DNA of 64,000 bases from Rhizobium sp. BK376 (GTDB lineage Bacteria > Pseudomonadota > Alphaproteobacteria > Rhizobiales > Rhizobiaceae): the NCBI RefSeq assembly GCF_004341625.1, contig NZ_SLZG01000014.1, positions 101,555-165,554 of the forward strand, in the 5' to 3' direction. A program made the translations under genes and the position numbers. The notes under the pieces are model-generated. The model made no database searches. It was given only the letters and a program-made list of their open reading frames with translations, and was not told the DNA's origin. Position 1 is the first letter of the stretch; every line of letters begins with the position of its first letter. Of the stretch, positions 49,789 through 58,747 are shown one piece after another.

Positions 49789-50705
49789 CAGTCGTACCGG
49801 GTGTTGCGATAGACGCGAAGGACATAAACGAGCGAGACGAGCAGCGAGACCAATGTGATCACCACCGAAAGCGCCATCCCGTAGGAGAAGTGGAGGTTTT
49901 GGAATGTCTCCAGATAGATCTGCACGAGGACCGGCCTCGTCGCGAGACTGGCTCCCGAGAGAACCCAGGCCTCGTCGAACAGGTTGAAGGCGTTGACGGT
50001 CGCATTGGTCATGGCGACAGCGATTGCGCTGCGCACGAGGGGCAGGGTGACCAAACAGAACATCTGCGCCCGTGTGGCTCCATCGATCCGCGCAGCCTCG
50101 TAAAGATGAGCCGGGATGCCCTGCATCGCTGCAAGGACGATGACGATGGTAAGCGGCATCATGCGCCAGACATGCACCACAGTGACTGCGATGATGGCGC
50201 TCGTGCGGTCGTTGAACCAGACGTGATTGTCGAAGGGCAGTCCCATCGCCGAGAGGATACCGTTCAGCAGGCCAGCGCCGGGCTGATAGATCCAGAGCCA
50301 GATCACCGCATTGACGACGCCCGGAAGTGCCCAGGGCAGGATGACTGCCGCAAGCAGCCATTGGCGCCCGACCTTGACCTGATTGATGAGAGCAGCGGCA
50401 AGCACGCCGAAGATCGTCTCGGCAGCCACGGCAAGGACGACATAGAGGAGCGTGTTGATCCAGGTCGTCCCGAGCTGCGCATCGGACAACATCCGCGTGT
50501 AGTTTTCCAGGCCGACAAAGGGCGTGCCGGCCTGCATCGGGTTGACCCTGTGCAGGCTGTCCCAGACGGTTCTCCCGACAGGGTAAAAGACGAGCGCCGC
50601 CATCGTAATGAAGATCGGCAGGACGAGCAGCACCCCAAGCCCGGCGTCGGCATTTGCGCCGACCCCACGCTTGGTTCCCACGCTCGGTGAGACGATAGCC
50701 GTCAT
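49788..50705 (-). CDS. Carbohydrate ABC transporter permease (MalF-like)
   Basis: 305 residues with six predicted membrane helices after a polar start. VLPIFITMAALVFYPVGRTVWDSLH near residue 28 and the EAA loop IPAHLYEAARIDGATRAQMFCLVTLPLVRSAI near 197-228 define the MalF/UgpA class. It overlaps the binding-protein stop by 4 bp. Confidence 0.9.
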   Translation of the reverse strand: MTAIVSPSVGTKRGVGANADAGLGVLLVLPIFITMAALVFYPVGRTVWDSLHRVNPMQAGTPFVGLENYTRMLSDAQLGTTWINTLLYVVLAVAAETIFGVLAAALINQVKVGRQWLLAAVILPWALPGVVNAVIWLWIYQPGAGLLNGILSAMGLPFDNHVWFNDRTSAIIAVTVVHVWRMMPLTIVIVLAAMQGIPAHLYEAARIDGATRAQMFCLVTLPLVRSAIAVAMTNATVNAFNLFDEAWVLSGASLATRPVLVQIYLETFQNLHFSYGMALSVVITLVSLLVSLVYVLRVYRNTRYD

Positions 50706-51958
50706 TGCGACATCGCCTGCTTTGTTGCGTCGGCAATGCTTTGCATCGCCTGGTCAACGGTCATCTGACCCTTGGCAGCGCTGTTGATCGCCGTGTTCAC
50801 CGCGCTGGAGAATTGCGGATACCAGGGAGGAGTGCCCTGCGGGAACAGCGCCTCGACGGTCTTTGATTGCGCCACCAGCGTGTCGCCGCTATGCAACCCG
50901 CCCGCAGCGTTTAGCTCGGAGAGAGCCGACGTACGGGTCGGCAGGAAACCGTTGACGAAGTTCTTCTTCTGGTAGTCCTTGCTGGTGAACCACTTGATGA
51001 AGGCCACCGCAGCTTCCTTGTGCTGCGACACGTTCGGCACAGCGAGTGCTTCCGGCAGGCCGAAGGTGCGAGTTTCGCCGCTTGCCGTCGGAACAAGGAT
51101 CGCAGCCGCCTGACCGGCGATCTTCGACTGCTTCGGATCGTTCATCGCTCCCAGTCGGCCGGGTTCGCCCGAGATCATGATGCTGGTCACGCCCTGGGTG
51201 AACATGCCCTCGTTGATCTCGGTGTCCTTGAGGGTGGTGGAAGCCGGATCGACAAGGCCGTCCTTCAGCAACATCAATTCGAAGGCCAGGGCCTTGTAGC
51301 CAGCCGAATCCGGCTTCAAGAACAACGGATTGAAATCCTTGTCGAACAGCTCGCCGCCGAAGGCCTTGGTCAACAGATACCAGCTGGTAGAAGCTCCTTC
51401 CGTCGCCGAAAGCGGCAGGCCGATTGGGTAGGTGGATATGCCCTTTTCCTTGATCTTCTTTGCCGCCGCGACGAGCTCGTCCAGCGTCTTCGGCATCTCG
51501 GTAATGCCAGCGTCGGCGAAATGCTTCTTGTTGACGAGCATGACACGGAAATCGTTGGTGTAGGGCACACCAAGCAATTTTCCGTTCACCGTAAAGATAC
51601 TGGAGACGCCGATATCCTTCACCGTATCGGCATCGATGACGTCGTTCAGCGGCATATACCAGTCGGCAGAGCTGAACTGGCCGGTCCACGACCAGTCAAA
51701 CTCGGTAACGTCAGCCGGCGTCGTTCCGGCGATCAGCGCCGTCACCAGTTTCGGGCGGATGTCATCCCAGGACAATGTCTGCAGATCGACGTGAATGCCC
51801 GTTTCGGCTTCAAAGTCAGCCGCGATGGTCGGTCCCTGGGGCGAGGGCATCAGCACTGTAATCGATTGACCGGCAAGTGGCTTGGCATTCTGAGCAAGTG
51901 CCGGAACTGCGGCTATCAAGGCCGCGGCCGCTGTTAGCGGCAAAATGAATCTACGCAT
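50702..51958 (-). CDS. Carbohydrate ABC transporter substrate-binding protein
   Basis: 418 residues from the ATG at 51958, inside the end of the kinase gene (8-bp overlap). The signal peptide runs 1-22, ending VPALAQ. The type II periplasmic fold of family 1 follows: ITVLMPSPQGPTIAADFEAETGIHVDLQTLSWDDIRPKL, FDWSWTGQFSSADWYMPLND and VPYTNDFRVMLVNKKHF. Many aromatic residues around the cleft fit a sugar, here likely galactosamine or its N-acetyl or glycoside form. Confidence 0.9.
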   Translation of the reverse strand: MRRFILPLTAAAALIAAVPALAQNAKPLAGQSITVLMPSPQGPTIAADFEAETGIHVDLQTLSWDDIRPKLVTALIAGTTPADVTEFDWSWTGQFSSADWYMPLNDVIDADTVKDIGVSSIFTVNGKLLGVPYTNDFRVMLVNKKHFADAGITEMPKTLDELVAAAKKIKEKGISTYPIGLPLSATEGASTSWYLLTKAFGGELFDKDFNPLFLKPDSAGYKALAFELMLLKDGLVDPASTTLKDTEINEGMFTQGVTSIMISGEPGRLGAMNDPKQSKIAGQAAAILVPTASGETRTFGLPEALAVPNVSQHKEAAVAFIKWFTSKDYQKKNFVNGFLPTRTSALSELNAAGGLHSGDTLVAQSKTVEALFPQGTPPWYPQFSSAVNTAINSAAKGQMTVDQAMQSIADATKQAMSQ

Positions 51959-52949
51959 GTTCCCATCTTTCCTTGTTATTGAGGTCTGCACTACCTGACT
52001 GCGCCGCTGCAGCCTTTGCCGTGGCGGCGACTTGCCCGATCCAGCCTTCGTCTATGGGCCAGCCGAGGAGTTGGGCGGCTGCCAGAAGGGCGCCACCGAT
52101 GGGAGGAAGTCTTGGCGAGATGGCCGGCCGGCCGATGCGCCGTTCGACCGAGGCAAGCAAAAGGGGGCTCGAAAACGTGCCGCCGGCATAAGTCCAGTCA
52201 CCCACCGGATCGCCGTCTTTGGCAATGGCCCGATGAAGTTTTGCAAGTTCGTCGGCCGCCCGCTCGATCAGTTGGATTGCCGCTTGGTCTCCGGCCTGCG
52301 CCACCCGATCGACGAGGACCGAGAGAGCCGCAATATCTGCACGCGGATTGACGAGCTCGCTCACCCAGCCTGCAAGTCCGTTTGCTGGATCGGAAATATC
52401 AAGCCGCAGGTGGCTGAACATCGCCTCGGCCAACGCCGTGCGCGGCGCGCGGCCATCGAGGCTCTGACTGACGAGGCTGAGTGCCGCACGTCCGATCCAG
52501 TAGCTGCTGCCCTCATCGCCGATGACATCACCCCATCCGCCAGCGCGCCGGGAGACGCCTGCTGCGTCGCGGGCCCAGGCCATCGAGCCGGTGCCGGAAA
52601 GGATAAGGATGCCCGATTGGCCGGCGAAGGCGCCAAGATGGGCGGCGTCCACGTCGTTGAGTACGGTTCTGCGCACGGCTGGAAAAGCTTCTCCGACCGC
52701 TTCGTCCTGTAGCTCGGAGAGGCGTGCCACCTCTCCATAGGCTGGGAGCGCGGCCGCCACCGCGGCCAATCGCTGCTCGCCCAGAAACGGATCCAGATGC
52801 TTGTCGAGTTCCTCCCACCAATCCTTGTTGTCCATCGGATTGACGCCACCGCCGCGCGATGTGCGCAGAATCCGGCCGCTCCGGTCAGCAAGTGCAACAA
52901 GCACCTTGCTTCCGCCGCCGTCGATGCCGAGAATCAGGTCATCGCTCAA
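51951..52949 (-). CDS. BadF/BadG/BcrA/BcrD-type sugar kinase (N-acetylhexosamine kinase-like)
   Basis: 332 residues. LGIDGGGSKVLVALAD (residues 7-22) is the phosphate-1 motif, LILSGTGSMAWARDA near 115 the second, GWGDVIGDEGSSYWIG near 137 the family motif of GlcNAc kinases. In the Aga setting the likely reaction is ATP-dependent phosphorylation of galactosamine or GalNAc. It overlaps both the DeoR gene stop and the binding-protein start, so the operon is tightly coupled. Confidence 0.88.
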   Translation of the reverse strand: MSDDLILGIDGGGSKVLVALADRSGRILRTSRGGGVNPMDNKDWWEELDKHLDPFLGEQRLAAVAAALPAYGEVARLSELQDEAVGEAFPAVRRTVLNDVDAAHLGAFAGQSGILILSGTGSMAWARDAAGVSRRAGGWGDVIGDEGSSYWIGRAALSLVSQSLDGRAPRTALAEAMFSHLRLDISDPANGLAGWVSELVNPRADIAALSVLVDRVAQAGDQAAIQLIERAADELAKLHRAIAKDGDPVGDWTYAGGTFSSPLLLASVERRIGRPAISPRLPPIGGALLAAAQLLGWPIDEGWIGQVAATAKAAAAQSGSADLNNKERWEHA

Positions 52950-53740
52950 TCGTTCGCTCCCAAATCAGCAATCGTCGTTGCAACACCGAGTTCGCGGAGC
53001 TGGGCGCGCCATGGCTCCGACAGGCTGGTGTCGGTGATCATTTTTGCGGCGGTTAGAGGCGCCACCTTGTAGGTCGCCGTGGTTCCGAATTTCGAGGAAT
53101 CCGCAAGGACGAAGCAATGTGCGGAGCGCGTGAGCATGCGCCTGTTCAGGTTCGCCTCCGCGCTGTCAACACTGTAGATCGCGCCATCGGCGCTGATGGC
53201 GCCGGCGCCGAGAAAGAGCTGATCGAACCAGATTTCCTCCAGCATCGCCTCGGCCTGTGGTCCGACCAGCGAGGCATTTTCGCTGCGCAACTGGCCGCCC
53301 AGCAGGACGATCTCGAGGTTTGGAATATCGAGGAATTCCTGCGCTACCGTCAGGCCGTTGGTGAATATGCGAAGGGGTATCGGATTGATGCGGATGAGGC
53401 GGGCGAGCTGAAGAACCGTCGTGCCGGCATCGAGGAAAATGGCCGTTCGTGGGACGAGCAAATCATAGGCTGCTGTCGCAATCGCCCGCTTTGCCGAAAG
53501 ATGCCGCTTCGCGCGCTCCTGAAACGCAAGCTCCACCGAAGAGCCTTCCGCAATGCGCGCACCGCCGTGTGTCCGGTCGATCAAGCCTTCCCGTTCGAGA
53601 ATCTGGAGGTCTCGCCGCACGGTCGCCGGCGAAGCGCCGATGGCGTCGGCAAGGGTGTGGATCGTCGAAAAACCGTTCGCGTAGAGATGGCTGCGAATGG
53701 CGTCGAGGCGATCGACTTTTACTCCTCCGATCTGGTTCAC
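52946..53740 (-). CDS. DeoR-family regulator (AgaR-like)
   Basis: 264 residues from GTG at 53740 with GAGGAGAG upstream. The DeoR helix-turn-helix RLDAIRSHLYANGFSTIHTLADAIGASPATVRRDLQILEREGLI covers residues about 10-53. The C-terminal sugar-phosphate sensor has AIFLDAGTTVLQLARLI near 104 and FLGAGAISADGAIYSVD near 183. It is the first gene of the aga-type operon and probably its repressor, responding to a sugar phosphate. Confidence 0.9.
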   Translation of the reverse strand: MNQIGGVKVDRLDAIRSHLYANGFSTIHTLADAIGASPATVRRDLQILEREGLIDRTHGGARIAEGSSVELAFQERAKRHLSAKRAIATAAYDLLVPRTAIFLDAGTTVLQLARLIRINPIPLRIFTNGLTVAQEFLDIPNLEIVLLGGQLRSENASLVGPQAEAMLEEIWFDQLFLGAGAISADGAIYSVDSAEANLNRRMLTRSAHCFVLADSSKFGTTATYKVAPLTAAKMITDTSLSEPWRAQLRELGVATTIADLGAND

Positions 53741-53860
53741 AGAATGCTCTCCTCACGCCATTATCTTGTTCCGATCAGAATTTCACTGGATTTAATCAAT
53801 GTCAATCACAAGTATGACGTTTTATGATCTATTTATCGATGCCTGATGACGCGATGCGAA

Positions 53861-53889
53861 AAGCGCGCCGTCCGAGGGACGGCGCGCTT
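53861..53889 (-). terminator. Intrinsic terminator after the alpha-galactosidase gene
   Basis: A perfect 13-bp stem, AAGCGCGCCGTCC, pairs 53861-53873 with 53877-53889 around 3 bases. On the minus strand it is followed by TTTTCG. It lies 46 bases after the alpha-galactosidase stop and separates it from the DeoR operon. Confidence 0.8.
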
Positions 53890-53934
53890 AACTGCATGAT
53901 AGATTGATCGTTTTTTTAGGAGAGGGGCGTCGCT

Positions 53935-55251
53935 TTAGTGATATTCGGGCAGCAAATTGCCGTGCTGCTTGATCAAGTCATCAACTAGATTCCAGATCTG
54001 ATCAGGCGACAGCTCCGCCGAAGTATGCGGATCGAGCAGGGCAGCTTGGTAGATACGGTCACGCTTCTTCGTCAGGGCGGCCTCGACGGTCAGTTCCTGC
54101 ACTGATGTGCTCAACCTCATGACAGCGGCAAGCTGAGAAGGGATGCGACCGATCCGCATGGGCTGAACGCCATTCCTGTCCACATGGCAGGGTACCTCGA
54201 CGATGCATTCGTCCGGCAGATTTGTGATCAATCCGTTATTCGGAACGTTGCCATAGATCAGCGCCGGCTGGCCCGTCACCGCGGCATGAATAATGCCGGC
54301 GGCATATTCGTTGCTTCGGCAGACCTCGATCGGCTTATCGCCTTCGAGATCCCGCCTCAGGGCGTGCCACTCGCCGATCTGCACCTCGCAACGGCGGATA
54401 TATTCGTCCAGAGGGATATTGAGTTGCTCTACCAAATCGCCGCGCCCTTCTTTGATGTACCAGGACGTGTATTCGGAGAAATGCTCGCTCGATTCAGTCA
54501 CGAAGTGTCCAAGACGCTTCAGGACATCGAAACGAACACGGTCATCAGGCGGAACGCGCCCCTCTGCAGCCAAGGCCTTGAGGCGCGGATAAAGATCTTC
54601 CCGCCTGCCGTCGAGGTGACGCTTCTCATATTTGAGAAAGAAGGCGATGTGATTGATGCCGGCCGAGATATAGTTGATGTCAGCGATGTCCTCGCCAAGG
54701 CAATCGGCGAGATGGGCGGCGGTGTGCTGTACGCTATGGCAGAGACCGACGGTCCTGATCTCAGGCGCGATCTCCTTGATCGCCCAGCAATTGATCGCCA
54801 TCGGGTTGACATACTGCATGAGCAGTGCGTCGGGACATACGTCCTGCATGTCGCGGCAGATCTCTTCCAGAACGGGAATTGTGCGCAGCCCGCGGAAGAT
54901 GCCGCCAATACCAAGCGTGTCGGCAATGGTTTGCCTGAGGCCGTATTTCTTCGGCACGTCGAAGTCGGTCACCGTGGCCGGCTTGTAGCCGCCGACCTGC
55001 ATCATCAGGATGACGAAATCGGAGCCTCGAAGTGCTGTGCGCCGATCGAGTGTCGCCTCGACCCTGACTTTCTCCAGCTTCAGCGCCTCGCAGATGCGCC
55101 GGGCCACGATCTCGGACGTCTTCAGACGTTCCGGATCGATATCGAACAGGCTGATGACATAATCGCTGCCACCCTGCGATGAGAGGACATCGCCCAGGAT
55201 ATTTTGTGCGAAAACGGTGCTGCCGGCACCCACGAGGCAAATCTTTGGCAT
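53935..55251 (-). CDS. melA: Alpha-galactosidase, glycoside hydrolase family 4 (MelA-like)
   Basis: 438 residues. The N-terminal NAD site KICLVGAGSTVFAQNILGD (3-21), the Mn ligands Cys in VGLCHSVQ near 175 and His in SAGINHIAFFLKYE near 205, and GYKPATVTDFDVPKKYGLRQTIADTLGIGG near 87 are typical GH4. The enzyme uses NAD and Mn in an oxidation-elimination mechanism on alpha-galactosides such as melibiose or raffinose. It is divergent from an AraC-type gene, as in melibiose operons. The name melA is by family. Confidence 0.92.
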   Translation of the reverse strand: MPKICLVGAGSTVFAQNILGDVLSSQGGSDYVISLFDIDPERLKTSEIVARRICEALKLEKVRVEATLDRRTALRGSDFVILMMQVGGYKPATVTDFDVPKKYGLRQTIADTLGIGGIFRGLRTIPVLEEICRDMQDVCPDALLMQYVNPMAINCWAIKEIAPEIRTVGLCHSVQHTAAHLADCLGEDIADINYISAGINHIAFFLKYEKRHLDGRREDLYPRLKALAAEGRVPPDDRVRFDVLKRLGHFVTESSEHFSEYTSWYIKEGRGDLVEQLNIPLDEYIRRCEVQIGEWHALRRDLEGDKPIEVCRSNEYAAGIIHAAVTGQPALIYGNVPNNGLITNLPDECIVEVPCHVDRNGVQPMRIGRIPSQLAAVMRLSTSVQELTVEAALTKKRDRIYQAALLDPHTSAELSPDQIWNLVDDLIKQHGNLLPEYH

Positions 55252-55359
55252 GACAAACTCCGATAATTGGGTCTCATCCGCCTCATTGCTCCTTTTAAAC
55301 TAGAATTTCTTCCTGCTAATGAGAGAGTTCTTCCCGGATTCGAGTCAGAGGAGAACTTC

Positions 55360-56217
55360 ATGCGCGGAGAGAATAGCGCCGAGCGCGAGGCCTTGATCAT
55401 CTCGCAAGGCGATTTTCTGATCGAGCGGCACACCGCAAGAGCCATGGGCGAGGCCCACTGGCACGATCACGTCGAAATCAATCTGCTCCTCAAGGGGCAG
55501 ATGACGTATCTTTTCAATGGACGGCAGGAGCATGTCGAGGCCGGGCGGCTTGTGCTCTTCTGGGCGGCGATCCCGCATCAAACCATCGAGGTTACGCCGG
55601 ATACGCCGCTCGTCTGCATCTATCTCCCGTTGGTCGACTTTCTCGCATTGCCCATCAACAGAAAAGTCAGGCAGTCGATCATGCAGGGGAGGTTCCTGAA
55701 TGAAATGCAGCCGCAGCCGGCCAACACGATCCTGATCCCACAATGGGTGCAGGAATGGCAGGAAGGCGACACAGTGCGGCAGCAGCTGATTGCGGACGAA
55801 GTCAAGCTCAGGGTGCGCCGTCTCATTCTCGATACGGCGGATGAGCATGGTTCATCAGCCCGGAAGTCGTTGGCGACACCCGCAGGCCCGGCTGTGCATC
55901 GCGCAGAGATGCTCACGGACCTGATAAACACGCATTACGCGAGACCGCTGAGCATGCCCGCTCTCGCCGAGCTCGCAGGAATTCACCCGAGCACCGCCAA
56001 CAAGATATTTCGTGACGTGCTCGGCATTTCGGTGAACGAATATCTCACGAGATACCGGCTGGCGCGAGCCATGCAGAGGCTCGCCGATACCGAAGAGCCG
56101 ATTCTGCAGATCGGCTATAGCTGCGGGTTTGCTTCCGTCAGTCGGTTCTACGATGTCTTTAAGCAGCGGACCGGCACAACGCCCAAGCAATTCCGCGCTT
56201 CGTTCGAAAGAAAGTGA
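55360..56217 (+). CDS. AraC-family regulator (MelR-like)
   Basis: 285 residues from the ATG at 55360, which has AGAGGAGA upstream; open codons further up (to 55267) lack a ribosome site. The N-terminal cupin-like sensor has AHWHDHVEINLLLKGQMTYLFNGRQ near residue 27. The AraC helix-turn-helix pair is MPALAELAGIHPSTANKIFRDVLGISVNEYLTRYRLARAMQRL and ILQIGYSCGFASVSRFYDVFKQRTGTTPKQFR (about 200-280). It likely activates the divergent alpha-galactosidase gene. Confidence 0.9.
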   Translation: MRGENSAEREALIISQGDFLIERHTARAMGEAHWHDHVEINLLLKGQMTYLFNGRQEHVEAGRLVLFWAAIPHQTIEVTPDTPLVCIYLPLVDFLALPINRKVRQSIMQGRFLNEMQPQPANTILIPQWVQEWQEGDTVRQQLIADEVKLRVRRLILDTADEHGSSARKSLATPAGPAVHRAEMLTDLINTHYARPLSMPALAELAGIHPSTANKIFRDVLGISVNEYLTRYRLARAMQRLADTEEPILQIGYSCGFASVSRFYDVFKQRTGTTPKQFRASFERK

Positions 56218-56279
56218 GGGGCGTAAGAACGGAGCGAAAAAGAACCAGAGGAAGGTCCGTTCCTATTGAAACCAGACTC

Positions 56280-56322
56280 TAAAATGACCCGAAACGGAAT
56301 GTAAAATGTCCGCGTTCGGGGT
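56280..56322. mobile_element. Possible IS21-type end remnant
   Basis: TAAAATGACCC (56280-56290) recurs as TAAAATGTCCG (56302-56312) 22 bp on, followed by GTTCGGGGTAAC. Such tandem AAAATGACC-like words are seen at the ends of IS21-family elements. No transposase gene is nearby. The call is weak. Confidence 0.3.
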
Positions 56323-56348
56323 AACAAAAAAAGGCCCGACGAGGCTAG

Positions 56349-56606
56349 CCGATCCGGCCAATCGGGGGCTCTGCCGTCCTGGTCGCTCTTGCTGTGATAA
56401 GCATCTTCGGGTCCGGACCGGGACCACAGTTCGTCGGCTTGGTCGGCGATTTGCTTCGGCTGACCTTCGGCGATGACTCCCTGAGATATTCGCTGCTTGT
56501 CTTCCTCATCCCGAAAGCATGCGCGTCAATGTGCTTCTGGGTAGCCGGATCGACGATTTCGAGTGCCATCGAGGATCTAGTGACAGCGAAGGCGCAGTCG
56601 GGGTAA
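56349..56606 (+). pseudogene. Fragment of an MFS transporter (last two membrane helices)
   Basis: The frame is open from 56349 after a TAG codon and encodes 85 residues: GGSAVLVALAVISIFGSGPGPQFVGLVGDLL, then a loop with FGDDSLRYSLL and VFLIPKACASMCFWVAGS. This matches helices 11-12 of the GPxLVGLLSD type of major facilitator proteins. A full protein is about 400 residues, so only the end is left, with no plausible start. It is a relic. Confidence 0.6.
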
Positions 56607-56671
56607 GGAAGCCGGACTTGTCAGCAAGATGTCGGCGGAGCCCGGCGCTCCACCGCCAACCGCTTTCAGCG

Positions 56672-58009
56672 CTATGCGGATCGTGCGAAGGTACGATCTA
56701 CTTCGACTTCGGCGAGCCCGAAATGCGATCTCAATGTATCGCCTTCGTATTCACTCCGGAACAGACCCCGCTTCTGGAGGATCGGTACGACTTCATCCGC
56801 AAACAGCGAGAGCTGGCTGTTTATGATTGGCGGCATGACGTTGAAGCCGTCAGCGGCGCCCGACTGGAACCATTCCTGAATGATGTCGGCAATCCTTTCC
56901 GGCGTGCCCGCGACGGCAAAGTGGCCACGGGCGCCAGCGAGCTTGCGCAACAACTGACGGAGGGACAATTTCTCGCGCAAGGACATTTCGACATAGCCGA
57001 TGACGCGGCTCTTGGAAGCCTCGACCGCATTTGGATCCGGAAAATCGTCCTTGGTGAGCGGGCGATCCAGCGGGACGTGGCTGAAGTCATGTCCGCCGAA
57101 GCGCGCCTTGAGCCGCGTCAGGCCGACTTCGGTGCTCGTGAGCGCGTCAAGCTCCTCCCAGACTTGATCGGCTTCGCGCTGCGTCGAGCCAATGGCTGCG
57201 CTGATCCCCGGCAGGACAACGATGTCCTCATGACGGCGGCCGTAAGCGACCGCCCGGTTCTTCACATCGGAATAGAAGGACTTCGCGGAATCGATCGTCA
57301 TGTGCGCGGTGAAGATTGCCTCGGCCCATCGAGCCGCAAAGGATCTGCCAGAATCCGATTGTCCGGCCTGGATGTAGACTGGCCGCCCCTGTGGGCTACC
57401 CGGCACATTCAGAGGACCCTTCGTCCGATAGTGTTGGCCTTGGTAGTTCGCGGGCGTGATACGCGAAAGATCCAGATACTGGCCAGCATCGCGATCGTCG
57501 ACGACAGCGTCTGAGGGGAAGCTCTTCCAGAGAACGTCGACCGCCTCGACAAATTCCTCTGCGAGCTTGTAGCGGTCGGCGTGGTCGAGGTTCTGCTGCA
57601 GCCCGTAGTTGGCGCCTGCCTCAGGTGCCCAGGAGGTGACGATGTTCCATCCGGCGCGGCCTTTGGAAAGGTGGTCGAGCGTGGCAAACTGGCGCGCGAG
57701 CGTGTAGGGCAGGCTGTAGGTGGTCGACGCTGTGCCGATGAGCCCGATCTTCCGTGTGTGGGCCGCGAGCAGAGACAGCAGGACGATAGGCTCCAGTGAA
57801 CCGGAGGACGCCAGTCCGCTGCTATTCCCGGCGGCCAAGGTGTCCGCCAGGAAGACTGCGTCGAACTTCGCCGCTTCCGCGATGTGGGCGGCCTCGACAT
57901 AGAGTTCGAGATCCGTCAGCGCCTTGTGATTGGAGCCCGGATGGCGCCAGGCTGCCTCGTGGTGGCCGCGCGACATCAGAAATAGGTTCAGGTGCAATTG
58001 CCGGGACAT
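56672..58009 (-). CDS. LLM-class flavin monooxygenase (NtaA/SnaA/DszA type)
   Basis: 445 residues. The N-terminus HLNLFLMSRGHHEAAWRHPG and FDAVFLADTLAAGNSS, then EPIVLLSLLAAHTRKIGLIGTASTTY, DHLSKGRAGWNIVTSWAPEAGANYGL and GPLNVPGSPQGRPVYIQAGQSDSGRSFAA are hallmarks of the FMNH2-dependent class. It splits sulfonates, sulfur heterocycles or aminopolycarboxylates with reduced FMN from a separate reductase, which is absent here. It stands last in an Ssu-type transporter operon, so an organosulfur compound is the likely substrate. Confidence 0.9.
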   Translation of the reverse strand: MSRQLHLNLFLMSRGHHEAAWRHPGSNHKALTDLELYVEAAHIAEAAKFDAVFLADTLAAGNSSGLASSGSLEPIVLLSLLAAHTRKIGLIGTASTTYSLPYTLARQFATLDHLSKGRAGWNIVTSWAPEAGANYGLQQNLDHADRYKLAEEFVEAVDVLWKSFPSDAVVDDRDAGQYLDLSRITPANYQGQHYRTKGPLNVPGSPQGRPVYIQAGQSDSGRSFAARWAEAIFTAHMTIDSAKSFYSDVKNRAVAYGRRHEDIVVLPGISAAIGSTQREADQVWEELDALTSTEVGLTRLKARFGGHDFSHVPLDRPLTKDDFPDPNAVEASKSRVIGYVEMSLREKLSLRQLLRKLAGARGHFAVAGTPERIADIIQEWFQSGAADGFNVMPPIINSQLSLFADEVVPILQKRGLFRSEYEGDTLRSHFGLAEVEVDRTFARSA

Positions 58010-58021
58010 TATCGATACCTT

Positions 58022-58747
58022 TCAAACGCGCTCGGCGACGCCGAAGCTCTGAAGGAGCTTGGCGCGGAGCGAAATCAATTTAGGGTCATGGGAACGCCGG
58101 GGGTGCGACGCGGAAACGAGGTGGTCTTCGGCAATGCGCCCGTCTTTCAGAACAAGGATGCGATCGGAGAGAAGCAGCGCTTCGTCGACGTCATGCGTGA
58201 CCAGGATGATCGTGGGTCTTTCTCGATCCACCAGCCGCATCAGCAGTTCCTGCATGCGAAGCCGGGTGAGGGCGTCGAGCGCTCCGAAGGGCTCGTCGGC
58301 AAGCAGGAGTTCCGGAGAGCGGATTAGGGATCGCGCCAGCGATGCCCGCTGCTTCTGACCGCCCGATAGTGTCGAAGGCCAAACATCCGACTTGTCGCTC
58401 AATCCGACGGCCTCAAGCATCTCCAGAGCAGCAGGCCTCGCATCCTGACGGCGCAAGCCGAGCGTGATGTTTTCGATAACGGACTTCCAGGGGAGAAGTC
58501 TCGAATCCTGAAAGAGGACCGACGTATTCTCTGGAACATCGAATTCGCCGCGTGTTTCTGCGTCGTCGTCGAGACCCGCCAGGGCACGGAGCAGCGTCGT
58601 CTTTCCGGACCCGGATTCGCCTAGCAAAGAGACGAATTGGCCGCGCGGTATCTCCAGCGAGACACGGTCTAGGATTGTCTTGCCCTTGAAGCTGCGGGAC
58701 AGGTCCCGAAGTTCGACGGCGTAGGGGATGCGAGTATGTGCGTTCAT
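58022..58747 (-). CDS. Nitrate/sulfonate-type ABC transporter ATP-binding protein (SsuB-like)
   Basis: 241 residues. Walker A GESGSGKTT near residue 39, signature TLSGGQKQRASLARSLI near 128 and Walker B LLLADEPFGALDALT near 149 are present. The ATG overlaps the permease stop by 4 bp. The family imports sulfonates, nitrate or taurine. Confidence 0.92.
   Translation of the reverse strand: MNAHTRIPYAVELRDLSRSFKGKTILDRVSLEIPRGQFVSLLGESGSGKTTLLRALAGLDDDAETRGEFDVPENTSVLFQDSRLLPWKSVIENITLGLRRQDARPAALEMLEAVGLSDKSDVWPSTLSGGQKQRASLARSLIRSPELLLADEPFGALDALTRLRMQELLMRLVDRERPTIILVTHDVDEALLLSDRILVLKDGRIAEDHLVSASHPRRSHDPKLISLRAKLLQSFGVAERV

Noticed and set aside
49789..50757. Upstream extension of the MalG-like permease frame
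   Set aside because: It covers the MalF-like gene in another frame; family homology starts at 49788.
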